A stretch of 64,000 nucleotides of DNA, from NCBI RefSeq assembly GCF_047739745.1, contig NZ_JBLLVA010000003.1, positions 186,001-250,000 on the forward strand, given 5' to 3'. Made by a program: the position numbers and the translations under genes. The DNA is from Pseudaminobacter sp047739745. Its GTDB lineage: Bacteria > Pseudomonadota > Alphaproteobacteria > Rhizobiales > Rhizobiaceae. Positions 49,653-59,147 of the stretch are shown here, in pieces (the stretch's first letter is position 1; every line of letters begins with the position of its first letter). The notes under the pieces were generated by a model. The model was not told where the DNA came from, ran no database searches, and saw only the letters and a program-made list of their open reading frames with translations.

Positions 49653-51149
49653 TCAGGCGGCCGCGGGCCTGCGACCGGCGGCCGTGGCAAGTTCGCGAAT
49701 GCCGGGCTCTATGTGCTGGAGCGCGATCGACGAGATGCCAAGCCGCATGAAGCGGGACGGCTTGTCGGCCTGGTCGAAGAAACGATCGCCAGGCTCGATG
49801 ATGACGCTACGCGCCCGAGCCGTTTCCGCCAGGTCGCGGGCATCGGTGCCGCGCGGTCCTTCGAGCCAGAGCGAGGTTCCGCCGGCGGCATCCGTCGGCC
49901 GCCATTCGGGCAGGAAGGCCGAAATGGCCCGCACCAGCCGCTTGCGGCGCTCCTCGAATGCAGTCGAAAGCCGGCGCACCAGCGCCTCATGATGGCCGAG
50001 CGACAGAAACAGGGCGACAGCGCGTTGGTTGTTGGCCGGCGGATGGCGGAGGATGAACCGGCGCAGCGCCCTCAGTTCAGCGATCAGATCGGCCGAGGCG
50101 ACGATGTAGCCCAGCCGCAAACCGGGCGCGAGCGTCTTCGACAGCGAGCCGACATAGATCACCCGCCCGGTGCGGTCGATGCTCTTCAGGGCCTGCTGCG
50201 GCGCCTCATCCAGCAACTGGCTGTCATAACCGTCCTCGATGATGATCTGGTTGTAGCGGCTGGCGCTGGCAAGCAGGTTCTGCCGGCGCTCGTCGCTGAG
50301 CGGCACCATGGTCGGGCAATGATGGCTCGGCGTGACGAAAACAAAGCCGGGCTTGCCCGGAATGGCGGATGTGACGATACCGGACCCGTCGACGGGCGTG
50401 GGATGGATGTCGGCGCCAGCCAGCCGGAAGATGCTGCGCGCATCCGGATAGCCGGGGTCTTCCATCGCCACCATCGACCCCTTGGTCATCAGCAGCGTCG
50501 CCAGCATATAGAGCGCGTTCTGCGCGCCGAGCGTTACGATGATTTCGTCGGGATTGGCGAAAATGCCCCGCCTCGGCAAAAGCCGCGCCTGAATCTGCTC
50601 GATCAGCAGCGGATCGTCGCGATCGACCATGTCGGCCGCCCAGTTGCGGATCTCAAGCACCGCCAGCGCCATGCGGTTGCATTCGCGCCATTCGGCGGTC
50701 GGAAACAGCGCCGGATCGAACTGACCGTAGACAAACGGATAGGAAGACTTGATCCAGTTATCGAGCTTGGCTCCGCGCGGCATGTCGGAGGCGGCGATCT
50801 GCCGGCGCGCCTTCCAGTCGATTTCGCTGGCCTGGTCGGCCGTCTTCTGTTGCGGCTTGGCCGGCGTCGCCAACACTTCGGGATTGACGAAATGGCCGCG
50901 CCGCTCGCGCGCGATCAGAAAACCCTGGTCAACGAGCTGCTGGAAGGCAAGCACCACGGTGCCGCGCGCCACGCCCAGCTTCTCGGCCAGGATGCGGCAC
51001 GAAGGCAGTGGCATCGAGGCGGCGATCTGGCGGTCGAGAATGGCGGCAACAATCGCCTGCCTGATCTGCGCCTGCAGGGTCTGGCCCGATTCCGTCGATA
51101 TCCTGAACAGTCCCGACCAGATGGCCGAATCGTTTCGCTGTGGCATCAT
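49653..51149 (-). CDS. MocR-type (GntR/aminotransferase) regulator
   Basis: The 498-residue protein has an N-terminal GntR winged-helix (LPSCRILAEKLGVARGTVVL; FQQLVDQGFLIARERRGHF). A class-I aminotransferase domain follows, with the PLP lysine in YVGSLSKTLAPGLRLGYIV near residue 337 and the motif IIIEDGYDSQLL. MocR proteins bind PLP and sense amino compounds. It lies 149 bp upstream of the MttB-like gene on the same strand. An inverted repeat lies at 51186-51213. Control of the methyltransferase is likely. Confidence 0.9.
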   Translation of the reverse strand: MMPQRNDSAIWSGLFRISTESGQTLQAQIRQAIVAAILDRQIAASMPLPSCRILAEKLGVARGTVVLAFQQLVDQGFLIARERRGHFVNPEVLATPAKPQQKTADQASEIDWKARRQIAASDMPRGAKLDNWIKSSYPFVYGQFDPALFPTAEWRECNRMALAVLEIRNWAADMVDRDDPLLIEQIQARLLPRRGIFANPDEIIVTLGAQNALYMLATLLMTKGSMVAMEDPGYPDARSIFRLAGADIHPTPVDGSGIVTSAIPGKPGFVFVTPSHHCPTMVPLSDERRQNLLASASRYNQIIIEDGYDSQLLDEAPQQALKSIDRTGRVIYVGSLSKTLAPGLRLGYIVASADLIAELRALRRFILRHPPANNQRAVALFLSLGHHEALVRRLSTAFEERRKRLVRAISAFLPEWRPTDAAGGTSLWLEGPRGTDARDLAETARARSVIIEPGDRFFDQADKPSRFMRLGISSIALQHIEPGIRELATAAGRRPAAA

Positions 51150-51185
51150 CGTTTTCCCGCGCAGGCGCTATCGTTTCGTCTTTCG

Positions 51186-51213
51186 TGGACCAGTGCAGCC
51201 TAGCCCTGGTCCA
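51186..51213. promoter_or_regulatory. Inverted repeat upstream of the MocR gene
   Basis: TGGACCAG (51186-51193) and CTGGTCCA (51206-51213), perfect 8-bp arms, 12-bp spacer, 37 bp before the ATG of the MocR gene. A plausible autoregulatory site. Confidence 0.6.
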
Positions 51214-51413
51214 AATGATTGCGCCAATGAATTATTCTGATCGCTATTATTTATACCAATGATCCTTCCCGTCGAACTCGAAGCGGCAAGCTTGGTGCCA
51301 AGTCGTTTCCGCCCTCTTCATGGCCCTCGCTTTTTGATAATCATTTTCGGTCGGTTGACTTTCCGACAAGATCGCGTGCCAACACGATGGCTCCGACGAC
51401 CATGGAGAATTCA

Positions 51414-53057
51414 GTGACAGACACTCCCTTTCATGCAGCCTTGACGGCACTGCGCGACGATTTCGCCAACGCGCCGAAAAACATGCGCGAGGCGTTCCAG
51501 CTCGATGGGCAGCGCTTCGAAAAGTTCTCGCTCACTGAAGGCGACCTGCTGCTCGACTGGTCGAAATGCGCGGTGACCGCCTCGACCATGAAACTGCTGG
51601 AGCGGCTGGCGCTTGCGGCCAAGCTGCCGGAGCGGCGCGCGGCGATGTTTTCCGGCGACAGGATCAATGCCACCGAGGACCGCGCAGTGCTTCATACGGC
51701 GCTGCGGGCCGGACCGCAGGCGAGCCTGATGATGGACGGCAGCGACGTCATGAAGGATGTGCGTGCGGTTCTCGACGCCATGGGGCGTTTTTCCGAGGCG
51801 GTGCGGGCCGGCGCCATCACGGGCTCAGGCGGCGGGAAATTCACCGATATCGTCAATATCGGCATCGGCGGCTCCGACCTCGGACCGGCCATGGCCACGT
51901 TGGCGCTGGCGCCCTATCATGACGGTCCGCGCGCGCACTATGTCTCTAATGTCGACGGCGCGCATATTCACGACACGCTGAAAGGACTCAATCCCGAAAC
52001 GACGCTGTTCATCATCGCCTCCAAGACCTTCACCACGGTGGAGACGATGACCAATGCGCAAACAGCGCGCACATGGATCGAAAAAGCACTGGGACGCGAT
52101 GCGGTCGGTCAGCATTTCGTCGCAGTCTCAACGGCTCTGGACAAGGTCGCCGCCTTCGGCATCGCGCCGGACCGCGTCTTCGGCTTCTGGGATTGGGTCG
52201 GCGGCCGCTATTCGCTGTGGTCGGCGATCGGATTGCCGGTGATGATCGCCATCGGCGCGCAGCGCTTCGGCGACTTCCTTGCCGGTGCGCGTCAGATGGA
52301 CCGGCATTTCGAGGAAGCGCCGCTTTTGCGCAACATGCCGGTGGTGATGGGGATGGTCGGCTACTTCCATCGCGTGATCTGCGGCTACCCGGCGCGCGCG
52401 GTCATTCCCTACGAACAGCGCCTGTCGCGGCTGCCGGCTTATCTGCAGCAGCTCGACATGGAATCGAACGGCAAGCAGGTGACGTTGAACGGCGGCCATG
52501 CGGCCACGCCCACCGGCCCGCTGGTCTGGGGCGAGCCCGGCACAAACGGCCAGCATGCCTTCTTCCAGCTTCTGCACCAGGGCACCGACATCATCCCGGT
52601 CGAGTTCCTCGCCGGTGCGGAAGGCCACGAGCCTGACCTTCGCCATCACCACGATCTGTTGCTTGCCAATTGCCTGGCCCAATCCGAAGCACTGATGAAG
52701 GGCCGCACCCTGGAGGAAGCGCGCCGGCAAATGCTGACCAAGGACATGCCGGTCGATCAGGTCGACAGGATCGCGCCGCATCGGGTCTTTTCCGGCAACC
52801 GGCCTTCGATCACCATCCTTTATCGTAAACTGGACCCGCATACCCTTGGCAGGCTGATCGCGCTTTACGAGCACCGTGTTTTCGTGGAAGGAACCTTGTT
52901 CGGCATCAACTCCTTCGACCAATGGGGCGTCGAACTCGGCAAGGAACTGGCGACCGCGCTTCTTCCTGTCGTCGAAGGCACAGCGGATGGCGCGCATGGC
53001 GATGCTTCAACGACCGGGTTGGTGCGCCATATCCACAGGCTGAGGGCAACGGAGTAG
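51414..53057 (+). CDS. pgi: Glucose-6-phosphate isomerase
   Basis: The 547-residue enzyme shows the two PGI signatures (VNIGIGGSDLGPAMATLAL; FIIASKTFTTVETMTNAQTA; GGRYSLWSAIGLPVMIAIG) and NSFDQWGVELGKELA near the end. It interconverts glucose-6-phosphate and fructose-6-phosphate. Start: the GTG at 51414 has GGAGAAT six bases upstream and gives the usual N-terminus (TDTPFHAALTALRDDFA). An ATG at 51387 would add nine residues. A HAD phosphatase gene follows 5 bp later. Confidence 0.95.
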   Translation: MTDTPFHAALTALRDDFANAPKNMREAFQLDGQRFEKFSLTEGDLLLDWSKCAVTASTMKLLERLALAAKLPERRAAMFSGDRINATEDRAVLHTALRAGPQASLMMDGSDVMKDVRAVLDAMGRFSEAVRAGAITGSGGGKFTDIVNIGIGGSDLGPAMATLALAPYHDGPRAHYVSNVDGAHIHDTLKGLNPETTLFIIASKTFTTVETMTNAQTARTWIEKALGRDAVGQHFVAVSTALDKVAAFGIAPDRVFGFWDWVGGRYSLWSAIGLPVMIAIGAQRFGDFLAGARQMDRHFEEAPLLRNMPVVMGMVGYFHRVICGYPARAVIPYEQRLSRLPAYLQQLDMESNGKQVTLNGGHAATPTGPLVWGEPGTNGQHAFFQLLHQGTDIIPVEFLAGAEGHEPDLRHHHDLLLANCLAQSEALMKGRTLEEARRQMLTKDMPVDQVDRIAPHRVFSGNRPSITILYRKLDPHTLGRLIALYEHRVFVEGTLFGINSFDQWGVELGKELATALLPVVEGTADGAHGDASTTGLVRHIHRLRATE

Positions 53058-53062
53058 GCGAT

Positions 53063-53773
53063 TTGCGGGGCATCAAGGGCATCCTTTTCGACAAGGACGG
53101 AACGCTCATCGATTTCCAGGCGACTTGGTTCGCCATAGGCGATCTGCTGGCCCTGCAGGCGGCATGCGGCGACCGCGCCCGTGCCGACGACCTGCTGGCT
53201 GCCGCCGGCTACGATTTCGCCAGCCACGCGTTCAAGGCCGATTCGGTGTTTGCGGCGGGTACCAATGCCGACATTGTCGCGCTCTGGTATCCGGGCGTCG
53301 AAGCGAAAGAGCGGCAGAAGATGACCGCCGGCTTCGATGCCTTCACCGCCAAGCAAGGGGCGGCGCAATCGGTGGCGCTACCGGGAAGCCGTGAGGCTAT
53401 AGCCCGCCTTCACCGTTCGGGCTTCCGTCTCGGGGTGGCGACCAACGATTCGACCAGCGGGGCCGAAAAGACCCTGCTTGCCATGGGCGTGGCGCAGATG
53501 TTCGACGCAGCCTATGGCTACGATGCCGTCGCCAACCCCAAGCCGGCGCCCGACGCGATCTATGCCTTTTCGGACCTGACCGGACTGAGGCCCAGCGAAA
53601 TCGCCATGGTGGGCGATAACCGCCACGATCTGGAAATGGCTCGCGCTGGTGGCGCCGGGCTTGCCATCGGCGTGCTCAGCGGCACCGGCACGCGCGAGAC
53701 GCTGGCGCCGATGGCCGATGTCATACTGCAGTCGATCGCCGACCTGCCGGAGTTCCTGGCCGGCAGGAAATAG
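53063..53773 (+). CDS. HAD-family phosphatase
   Basis: The 236-residue HAD hydrolase has the nucleophile Asp in LFDKDGTLIDF (residue 10), motif II VATNDSTSGAEK, the Lys in ANPKPAPDA and the metal Asp in MVGDNRHDLEMA. The cap domain suggests a phosphoglycolate-phosphatase-like enzyme, but the substrate cannot be told. It starts with TTG at 53063 (GGAG 8 nt upstream) directly after the pgi stop, so it is likely co-transcribed. Confidence 0.85.
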   Translation: MRGIKGILFDKDGTLIDFQATWFAIGDLLALQAACGDRARADDLLAAAGYDFASHAFKADSVFAAGTNADIVALWYPGVEAKERQKMTAGFDAFTAKQGAAQSVALPGSREAIARLHRSGFRLGVATNDSTSGAEKTLLAMGVAQMFDAAYGYDAVANPKPAPDAIYAFSDLTGLRPSEIAMVGDNRHDLEMARAGGAGLAIGVLSGTGTRETLAPMADVILQSIADLPEFLAGRK

Positions 53774-53840
53774 CTATATCGGCGGAGGCGTTCGCCGCGC
53801 TGCGATAGAGCGGCAAACATCGGCAAGAGCCGCGTCGTCC

Positions 53841-56033
53841 CTACCCCCTCAGCTCGCGCCTCAATATCTTGCCGACATTGGTTTTCGGCAGCTCATCCCG
53901 GAACTCGACGAGTCTCGGCCGCTTGTAGCCGGTGAGGTTTTCCTTGCAGTAGGCGAGCAGGATTTCGGAAGTCAGGTCGGGATCCTTGCGGACCACGAAC
54001 AGCTTCGGCACTTCGCCCGAGTGCTCGTCGGGAACACCCACCGCGGCGACCTCGAGAACGCCGGGATGCCGGGCGACGATATCCTCCAACTCGTTGGGAT
54101 AGACGTTGAAGCCCGAGACCAGGATCATGTCCTTCTTGCGGTCGACGATCTTGGTATAGCCGTGTTTATCCATGAAGCCCATGTCGCCGGTCTTGAAAAA
54201 CCCGTCTCGGGTCATCGCCTTGGCCGTCTCGTCGGGACGATTCCAGTAGCCGGCCATCACCTGCGGCCCGCGAATGCAGATTTCGCCGACCTCGCCGAAC
54301 GGCAGATCCTTGCCATCTTCATCACGTATGGCGATGTCGGTGGATGGGATCGGCAGGCCGATCGTGCCGGTGAATTCGCCGGCGCTGCACTTGTTCGCGG
54401 TCGCCACCGGAGAGGTTTCCGACAGGCCGTAACCCTCGGTTATCGAGCAGCCGGTCAGCGTCTTCCAGCGTTCGGCAACGGTCTGCTGCACCGCCATGCC
54501 GCCGCCAAGCGTCAACATCAGCGACTTGAAGTCGAGCTTGCGGAAATCCTCGTTGTTGAGCAGCGCGTTGAAGAGCGTGTTGAGGCCCGGCAATATGTTG
54601 AACTGATACTTCCGCAATTCCTTCACGAAGGCCGGGATGTCGCGCGGGTTGGGAATGAGGATATTGTGCGCGCCCTGCTGAATGCCCATCAGGGCGTTCA
54701 CCGTGAGCGCGAAGATATGATAGAGCGGCAGCGCGCAAATATAGGTGAGATGCGCCGGCTTCGGCTTGAGCGTATAAGCATCCTCCACCCACAGCGCCAA
54801 TTGCGCCACATTGGACAGCACGTTGGAGTGAAGCAGCACCGCGCCCTTTGAGACGCCGGTCGTGCCGCCGGTATATTGCAGGAAAGCAATGTCGTCGCCC
54901 GTCACCTTCACCGGCTTGAAAGTTCGGGCCGCACCCTGCTTGAGGGCGGCGGGAAACGGGATATGGCCCGGCAGCGACCAGGCCGGCACCAGCTTCTTGA
55001 CGCGGCGTACAACCAGATTGACCAGATGGCCCTTCAATCCGAGCATGTCGCCCATCGTTGCCACGACAACATGCTTGACCGGGGTTTTGCCCGCGATAGC
55101 CTGAAGCGTGTGGGCAAAATTCTCCAGGATGACGATTGCTTCAGCGCCCGAATCCTTGAGCTGATGCTCCAGTTCGCGCGGCATGTAGAGCGGATTGACG
55201 TTCACCACCGTAAAGCCGGCCCGCAAAATGCCGAGCATGGCGATCGGATATGGCAGCACGTTCGGCATCATCAGCGCGACACGCGCGCCTTTCGCCAGTC
55301 CTTTCGACTGCAGGAAAGCCCCGAAGGCCGTCGACAGGCGCTCCAGTTCGGCAAAGCTGATCGTCTTGCCCATGCAAGTAAAAGCCGGCCGGCCGGCATA
55401 TTGCTTCGACGCCTCGATCAGCATGTCGCCGATCGAGCTTGCAGCCAGCGGAGCGATCTCAGCCGCCATGTTCTCCGGATAGGATTTCAGCCAGGGTTTC
55501 CTGTGGCCCCTGCGGTGGCCGCCTGGCTTGGCGCTCTTTGCCGGCTTCGCCTTGGCAGCGGTGGCGGGCTTCTCGGCAGTGGTCTTCCTGGCAACCGGTT
55601 CAGGCTGCGCCTTGATCGTTTCAGGTTTCGATGCGCGTGCCCGCGAGGACTTCGCGGGTGCGGCGCCTTTCGCAGCCGGCGACCTGGCGGGCTTTTTTGC
55701 CGGTGCGGTTTTCGTTTCGTCAGCCTTCGCAGCGGCCTTGGCGGTTGTCTTCGACGATTTCGTCTCAGCAGTCGCGCCCGGCTTCCCGGTAGCAGACTTC
55801 TTCTCGGAAACCGGTTTGGACGCCGCCTTGGGTTTCGTTGCCCGCACCGGCGAGGCTTTCGCGGATGCAGCGTTTTTCACTGCGGGCGACCTGGCGGGCT
55901 TTTCGGCAGCCATCGCTTTCGTTTCGCCAGCCTTTGGAGCCGGCTTGGGGGTTGTCTTCGACGATTTCGCCTTCTGGCCGGCGGCGGTCTTTTTCGCAGC
56001 GCCTTCGGGTGTCTTGCCGGTCGTCTTCGCCAT
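53841..56033 (-). CDS. fadD: Long-chain acyl-CoA ligase with a histone-H1-like N-terminal extension
   Basis: The 730-residue protein has residues 1-178 rich in Lys, Ala, Pro, Ser and Thr (KKPARSPAAKGAAPAKSSRA) with two similar 48-residue blocks at 23-70 and 92-139. The rest is a complete AMP-forming ligase: FLQYTGGTTGVSKGAVLL, EGYGLSETSPVA, GEICIRGPQVMAGYW, TGDMGFMDKHGYTKIVDRKK, LPKTNVGKILRREL. It activates long-chain fatty acids for beta-oxidation or membrane lipids. Usual length is about 560. A basic extension like this is typical of H1-like or PhaP-like DNA/granule binding regions. Start has GGGAGG upstream. Confidence 0.9.
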   Translation of the reverse strand: MAKTTGKTPEGAAKKTAAGQKAKSSKTTPKPAPKAGETKAMAAEKPARSPAVKNAASAKASPVRATKPKAASKPVSEKKSATGKPGATAETKSSKTTAKAAAKADETKTAPAKKPARSPAAKGAAPAKSSRARASKPETIKAQPEPVARKTTAEKPATAAKAKPAKSAKPGGHRRGHRKPWLKSYPENMAAEIAPLAASSIGDMLIEASKQYAGRPAFTCMGKTISFAELERLSTAFGAFLQSKGLAKGARVALMMPNVLPYPIAMLGILRAGFTVVNVNPLYMPRELEHQLKDSGAEAIVILENFAHTLQAIAGKTPVKHVVVATMGDMLGLKGHLVNLVVRRVKKLVPAWSLPGHIPFPAALKQGAARTFKPVKVTGDDIAFLQYTGGTTGVSKGAVLLHSNVLSNVAQLALWVEDAYTLKPKPAHLTYICALPLYHIFALTVNALMGIQQGAHNILIPNPRDIPAFVKELRKYQFNILPGLNTLFNALLNNEDFRKLDFKSLMLTLGGGMAVQQTVAERWKTLTGCSITEGYGLSETSPVATANKCSAGEFTGTIGLPIPSTDIAIRDEDGKDLPFGEVGEICIRGPQVMAGYWNRPDETAKAMTRDGFFKTGDMGFMDKHGYTKIVDRKKDMILVSGFNVYPNELEDIVARHPGVLEVAAVGVPDEHSGEVPKLFVVRKDPDLTSEILLAYCKENLTGYKRPRLVEFRDELPKTNVGKILRRELRG

Positions 56034-56419
56034 TCCTTGCCTCCCTTATGTGTACCCGCTGATTATGTTCCTCACCACTTCGCAGCCGGACGTCGCAGCA
56101 TGCAAGACGTGCCGGTTAAAATACCCTGTCCTTCATCTATTGTGACAAACCGCGAGCGCGCAAGTCGTACCCCAGCGTAACGCCGTCAGCACGCCGCGCT
56201 GCCAAGCATCGAGGCCGTTTGCGCAGTCTCCGCCGATCCGGGCTATTTCGTAAAGTCCACGAAAATTGAAATAATACGAGCGGATTTTGCCGAACTTCGA
56301 AACTTTCATGCCGTTACCTACCGGTATGTGAACGGGGTGTTCCAATGGCCGAAAAACGGTGCTTATATGCGTACTTACCAGCCTGTTAAGGGGGCTCGGC
56401 AAATATCAGGGAGTTGTTG
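56034..56419. other. Divergent promoter region between fadD and the ABC operon
   Basis: 386 bp without a gene. It must hold the promoters of the acyl-CoA ligase and the peptide transporter operon; I see no clear operator. A short minus-strand frame at 56133-56402 has no sign of being coding. Confidence 0.4.
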
Positions 56420-58015
56420 ATGTTCAAGAAGCTGACTTTTGCGGCGGCGCTTGCGGCCGCAACCGTCCTCAGCGGGGCGGCCAGCGCGAAAACTTTCGTC
56501 TACTGCTCGGAAGGATCGCCGGAGGGGTTTGATCCTGGTCTTTACACGGCAGGCACCACCTTCGACGCGGCGGCGCACACAGTCTACAATCGCCTGCTCG
56601 AGTTCGAGCCCGGCACCACCAATCCGGTCGCTGGTCTTGCCGAAAGCTGGGAAATCTCCGAGGACGGCCTGGAATACACCTTCAAGCTGCGGCCAGGCGT
56701 CAAATTCCAGACCACCGAGTTCTTCACGCCGACGCGTGAGCTGAATGCCGACGACGTCATTTTCTCCTTCGAGCGCCAGCTCAACAAGGACAATCCCTGG
56801 AACCAGTATGTCGCGGGCGCTTCCTGGGAATATTTCAACGGCATGGGCATGCCGGAACTGATCAAGTCGATCGAGAAGGTCGACGACATGACGGTCAAGA
56901 TCACCCTCAACAAGGAAGAAGCGCCGTTCCTCGCCAATCTGGCGATGCCGTTCATCTCGATCATGTCGAAGGAATATGCCGACAAGCTCGAAGCTGACGG
57001 CAAGAAGGAACAGCTCAACCAGATGCCGCTCGGCACCGGGCCTTACCAGTTCGTCGGCTACCAGCAGGACGCGGTGATCCGCTACAAGGCCAATCCGGAC
57101 TATTGGGGCGGCAAGCAGAAGATCGACGATCTGGTGTTCGCCATCACCACCGACGCCGCCGTGCGCTACCAGAAACTCAAGGCCGGCGAGTGCCACCTGA
57201 TGCCCTATCCGAACTCGGCCGACGTCGAGGCGATGAAGGCGGACCCGGCGCTCAAGGTGATGGAGCAGGAAGGGCTCAACGTCGCCTATCTGGCCTACAA
57301 TACGACGCAGGCGCCCTTCGACAAGGTCGAGGTCCGCAAGGCGCTGAACATGGCCATCAACAAGCAGGCCATCATCGACGCGGTGTTCCAGGGCGCGGCG
57401 ACGCCCGCCAAGAACCCGATCCCGCCGACGATGTGGTCTTACAACGACGCCATCGAGGACGACAAATACGATCCCGAAGCCGCCAAGAAGATGCTCGAGG
57501 AAGCCGGCGTCAAGGACCTCTCGATGAAGGTCTGGGCCATGCCGGTGTCGCGCCCCTACATGCTCAACGCGCGCCGCGCCGCCGAGCTGATCCAGTCGGA
57601 TTTCGCGCAGATCGGCGTCAAGGTCGAGGTCGTGTCCTACGAATGGGCCGAATATCTGGAGCGCTCCAAGGCCAAGGATCGCGACGGTGCGGTGATCCTC
57701 GGCTGGACCGGCGACAATGGCGACCCGGACAACTTCCTCCACACGCTGCTTGGCTGTGACGCCGTCGGCGGCAACAACCGCGCCCAGTGGTGCAACGAGG
57801 AGTTCGACAAGCTGGTGCTCGATGCCAAGGCGACGGCCGACCAGGCCGAGCGCACGAAGCTCTACGAGCAGGCGCAGGTGGTGTTCAAGCGCGAAGCCCC
57901 GTGGGCGACGCTCGACCACTCGCTCTCCGTCGTGCCAATGCGCAAGGAAGTCCAGGGCTTCGTACAGAGCCCGCTCGGCGACTTCGCGTTCGAAGGCGTC
58001 GACCTCGCCGAATAA
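56420..58015 (+). CDS. dppA: Peptide ABC transporter substrate-binding protein
   Basis: The 531-residue SBP_bac_5 protein has a signal peptide (MFKKLTFAAALAAATVLSGA) and the family motifs AAHTVYNRLLEFEPGTTNPV, GLAESWEISEDGLEYTFKLR, TFKLRPGVKF and VRKALNMAINKQAIID. It captures di/oligopeptides in the periplasm. ATG 56420 is chosen: GGGAG lies six bases upstream. First gene of a five-gene operon. Similar proteins bind dipeptides or heme; the exact ligand is not shown. Confidence 0.92.
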   Translation: MFKKLTFAAALAAATVLSGAASAKTFVYCSEGSPEGFDPGLYTAGTTFDAAAHTVYNRLLEFEPGTTNPVAGLAESWEISEDGLEYTFKLRPGVKFQTTEFFTPTRELNADDVIFSFERQLNKDNPWNQYVAGASWEYFNGMGMPELIKSIEKVDDMTVKITLNKEEAPFLANLAMPFISIMSKEYADKLEADGKKEQLNQMPLGTGPYQFVGYQQDAVIRYKANPDYWGGKQKIDDLVFAITTDAAVRYQKLKAGECHLMPYPNSADVEAMKADPALKVMEQEGLNVAYLAYNTTQAPFDKVEVRKALNMAINKQAIIDAVFQGAATPAKNPIPPTMWSYNDAIEDDKYDPEAAKKMLEEAGVKDLSMKVWAMPVSRPYMLNARRAAELIQSDFAQIGVKVEVVSYEWAEYLERSKAKDRDGAVILGWTGDNGDPDNFLHTLLGCDAVGGNNRAQWCNEEFDKLVLDAKATADQAERTKLYEQAQVVFKREAPWATLDHSLSVVPMRKEVQGFVQSPLGDFAFEGVDLAE

Positions 58016-58130
58016 ATCGGCTCCGACCTCGGCAATCCGGGGGCGCTTGCGTGGCAGGCGCCCCTGAGATGCATTTGTGCTATCCTGCCGCCAAGAGCGG
58101 AACGCTCATCATAGACATCAAAGGTTTGAA

Positions 58131-59135
58131 ATGCTCCGGTTCCTGCTGGGGCGGTTCGCCGTCCTGATCCCCACCTTCATCGGGGTCTCGATCATCGCTT
58201 TTTCCTTCATAAGGCTGCTTCCCGGCGATCCTGTGGCCCTGCTGGCCGGAGAGCGGGTAATGTCGCCCGAACGCCATGCGGAGATTTCGCACGCGCTCGG
58301 TTTCGACCGCCCGTTGCCGATCCAGTATCTTGACTATCTGGGCGGCGTTCTGACCGGCGATTTCGGCACCTCCATCGTCACCAAGAAGCCGATCCTTGAC
58401 CAGTTCTTCGCGCTGTTTCCGGCAACGCTGGAGCTTTCGTTCTGCGCCATAGTCATTGCCGTGCTGATCGGCATCCCGGCGGGAATATTCGCGGCAATCA
58501 AGCGCGGCTCCTTCTTCGACCAGTCGATCATGGGAGCCGCACTCGTCGGCTATTCGATGCCGATCTTCTGGTGGGGCCTGCTGCTGATCATCCTGTTTGC
58601 GGGCATCCTCCAATGGACGCCGGTTTCGGGCCGTATTTCGCTCATGTATTTCTTCCCGCCGGTCACCGGCTTCATGCTGATCGACTCGCTGCTTTCAGGC
58701 GAGAGCGGCGCGTTCAAGTCCGCCGTCAGCCACCTCATCCTGCCCTCGATCGTGCTGAGCACCATCCCGCTCGCCGTCATTGCGCGACAGACGCGCTCGG
58801 CGATGCTCGAAGTTCTCGGCGAGGACTATGTCCGGACGGCTCGTGCCAAGGGCCTGTCGCCCTGGCGGGTGATCGGCATCCACGCGCTGCGCAATGCGAT
58901 GATACCGGTCATTACCACCATCGGACTGCAGGTCGGCGTGCTGATGGCCGGTGCCATCCTGACCGAGACGATCTTCTCCTGGCCGGGCATCGGCAAATGG
59001 ATGGTCGATTCCGTCTTCCGGCGGGATTATGCCGTGATCCAGGGCGGCCTGCTTCTGATTGCCGGCATCATCATGCTGGTCAATCTGGGCGTGGACCTGC
59101 TCTACGGCCTCATCAACCCGCGCATCCGGCACTGA
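58131..59135 (+). CDS. dppB: Peptide ABC transporter permease
   Basis: The 334-residue inner-membrane permease starts LRFLLGRFAVLIPTFIGVS and has six hydrophobic segments. Its BPD_transp_1 loop is EDYVRTARAKGLSPWRVIGI, which contacts the ATPases. ATG 58131 follows AAAGG. Next gene starts 12 bp after its stop. Confidence 0.92.
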   Translation: MLRFLLGRFAVLIPTFIGVSIIAFSFIRLLPGDPVALLAGERVMSPERHAEISHALGFDRPLPIQYLDYLGGVLTGDFGTSIVTKKPILDQFFALFPATLELSFCAIVIAVLIGIPAGIFAAIKRGSFFDQSIMGAALVGYSMPIFWWGLLLIILFAGILQWTPVSGRISLMYFFPPVTGFMLIDSLLSGESGAFKSAVSHLILPSIVLSTIPLAVIARQTRSAMLEVLGEDYVRTARAKGLSPWRVIGIHALRNAMIPVITTIGLQVGVLMAGAILTETIFSWPGIGKWMVDSVFRRDYAVIQGGLLLIAGIIMLVNLGVDLLYGLINPRIRH

Positions 59136-59147
59136 GGAGGCCAGGTC

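Noticed and set aside
48421..49992. Long plus-strand open frame opposite the MttB gene
   Set aside because: Antisense shadow spanning two real minus-strand genes; no domain.
51247..51318. Minus-strand 24-codon frame between mocR and pgi (MKRAETTWHQACRFEFDGKD...)
   Set aside because: No ribosome-binding site or conserved context; too short to support.
56375..57919. 514-codon minus-strand frame opposite dppA
   Set aside because: Antisense to a well-supported substrate-binding protein and Arg/Leu/Val/Gly-rich as expected for a shadow.
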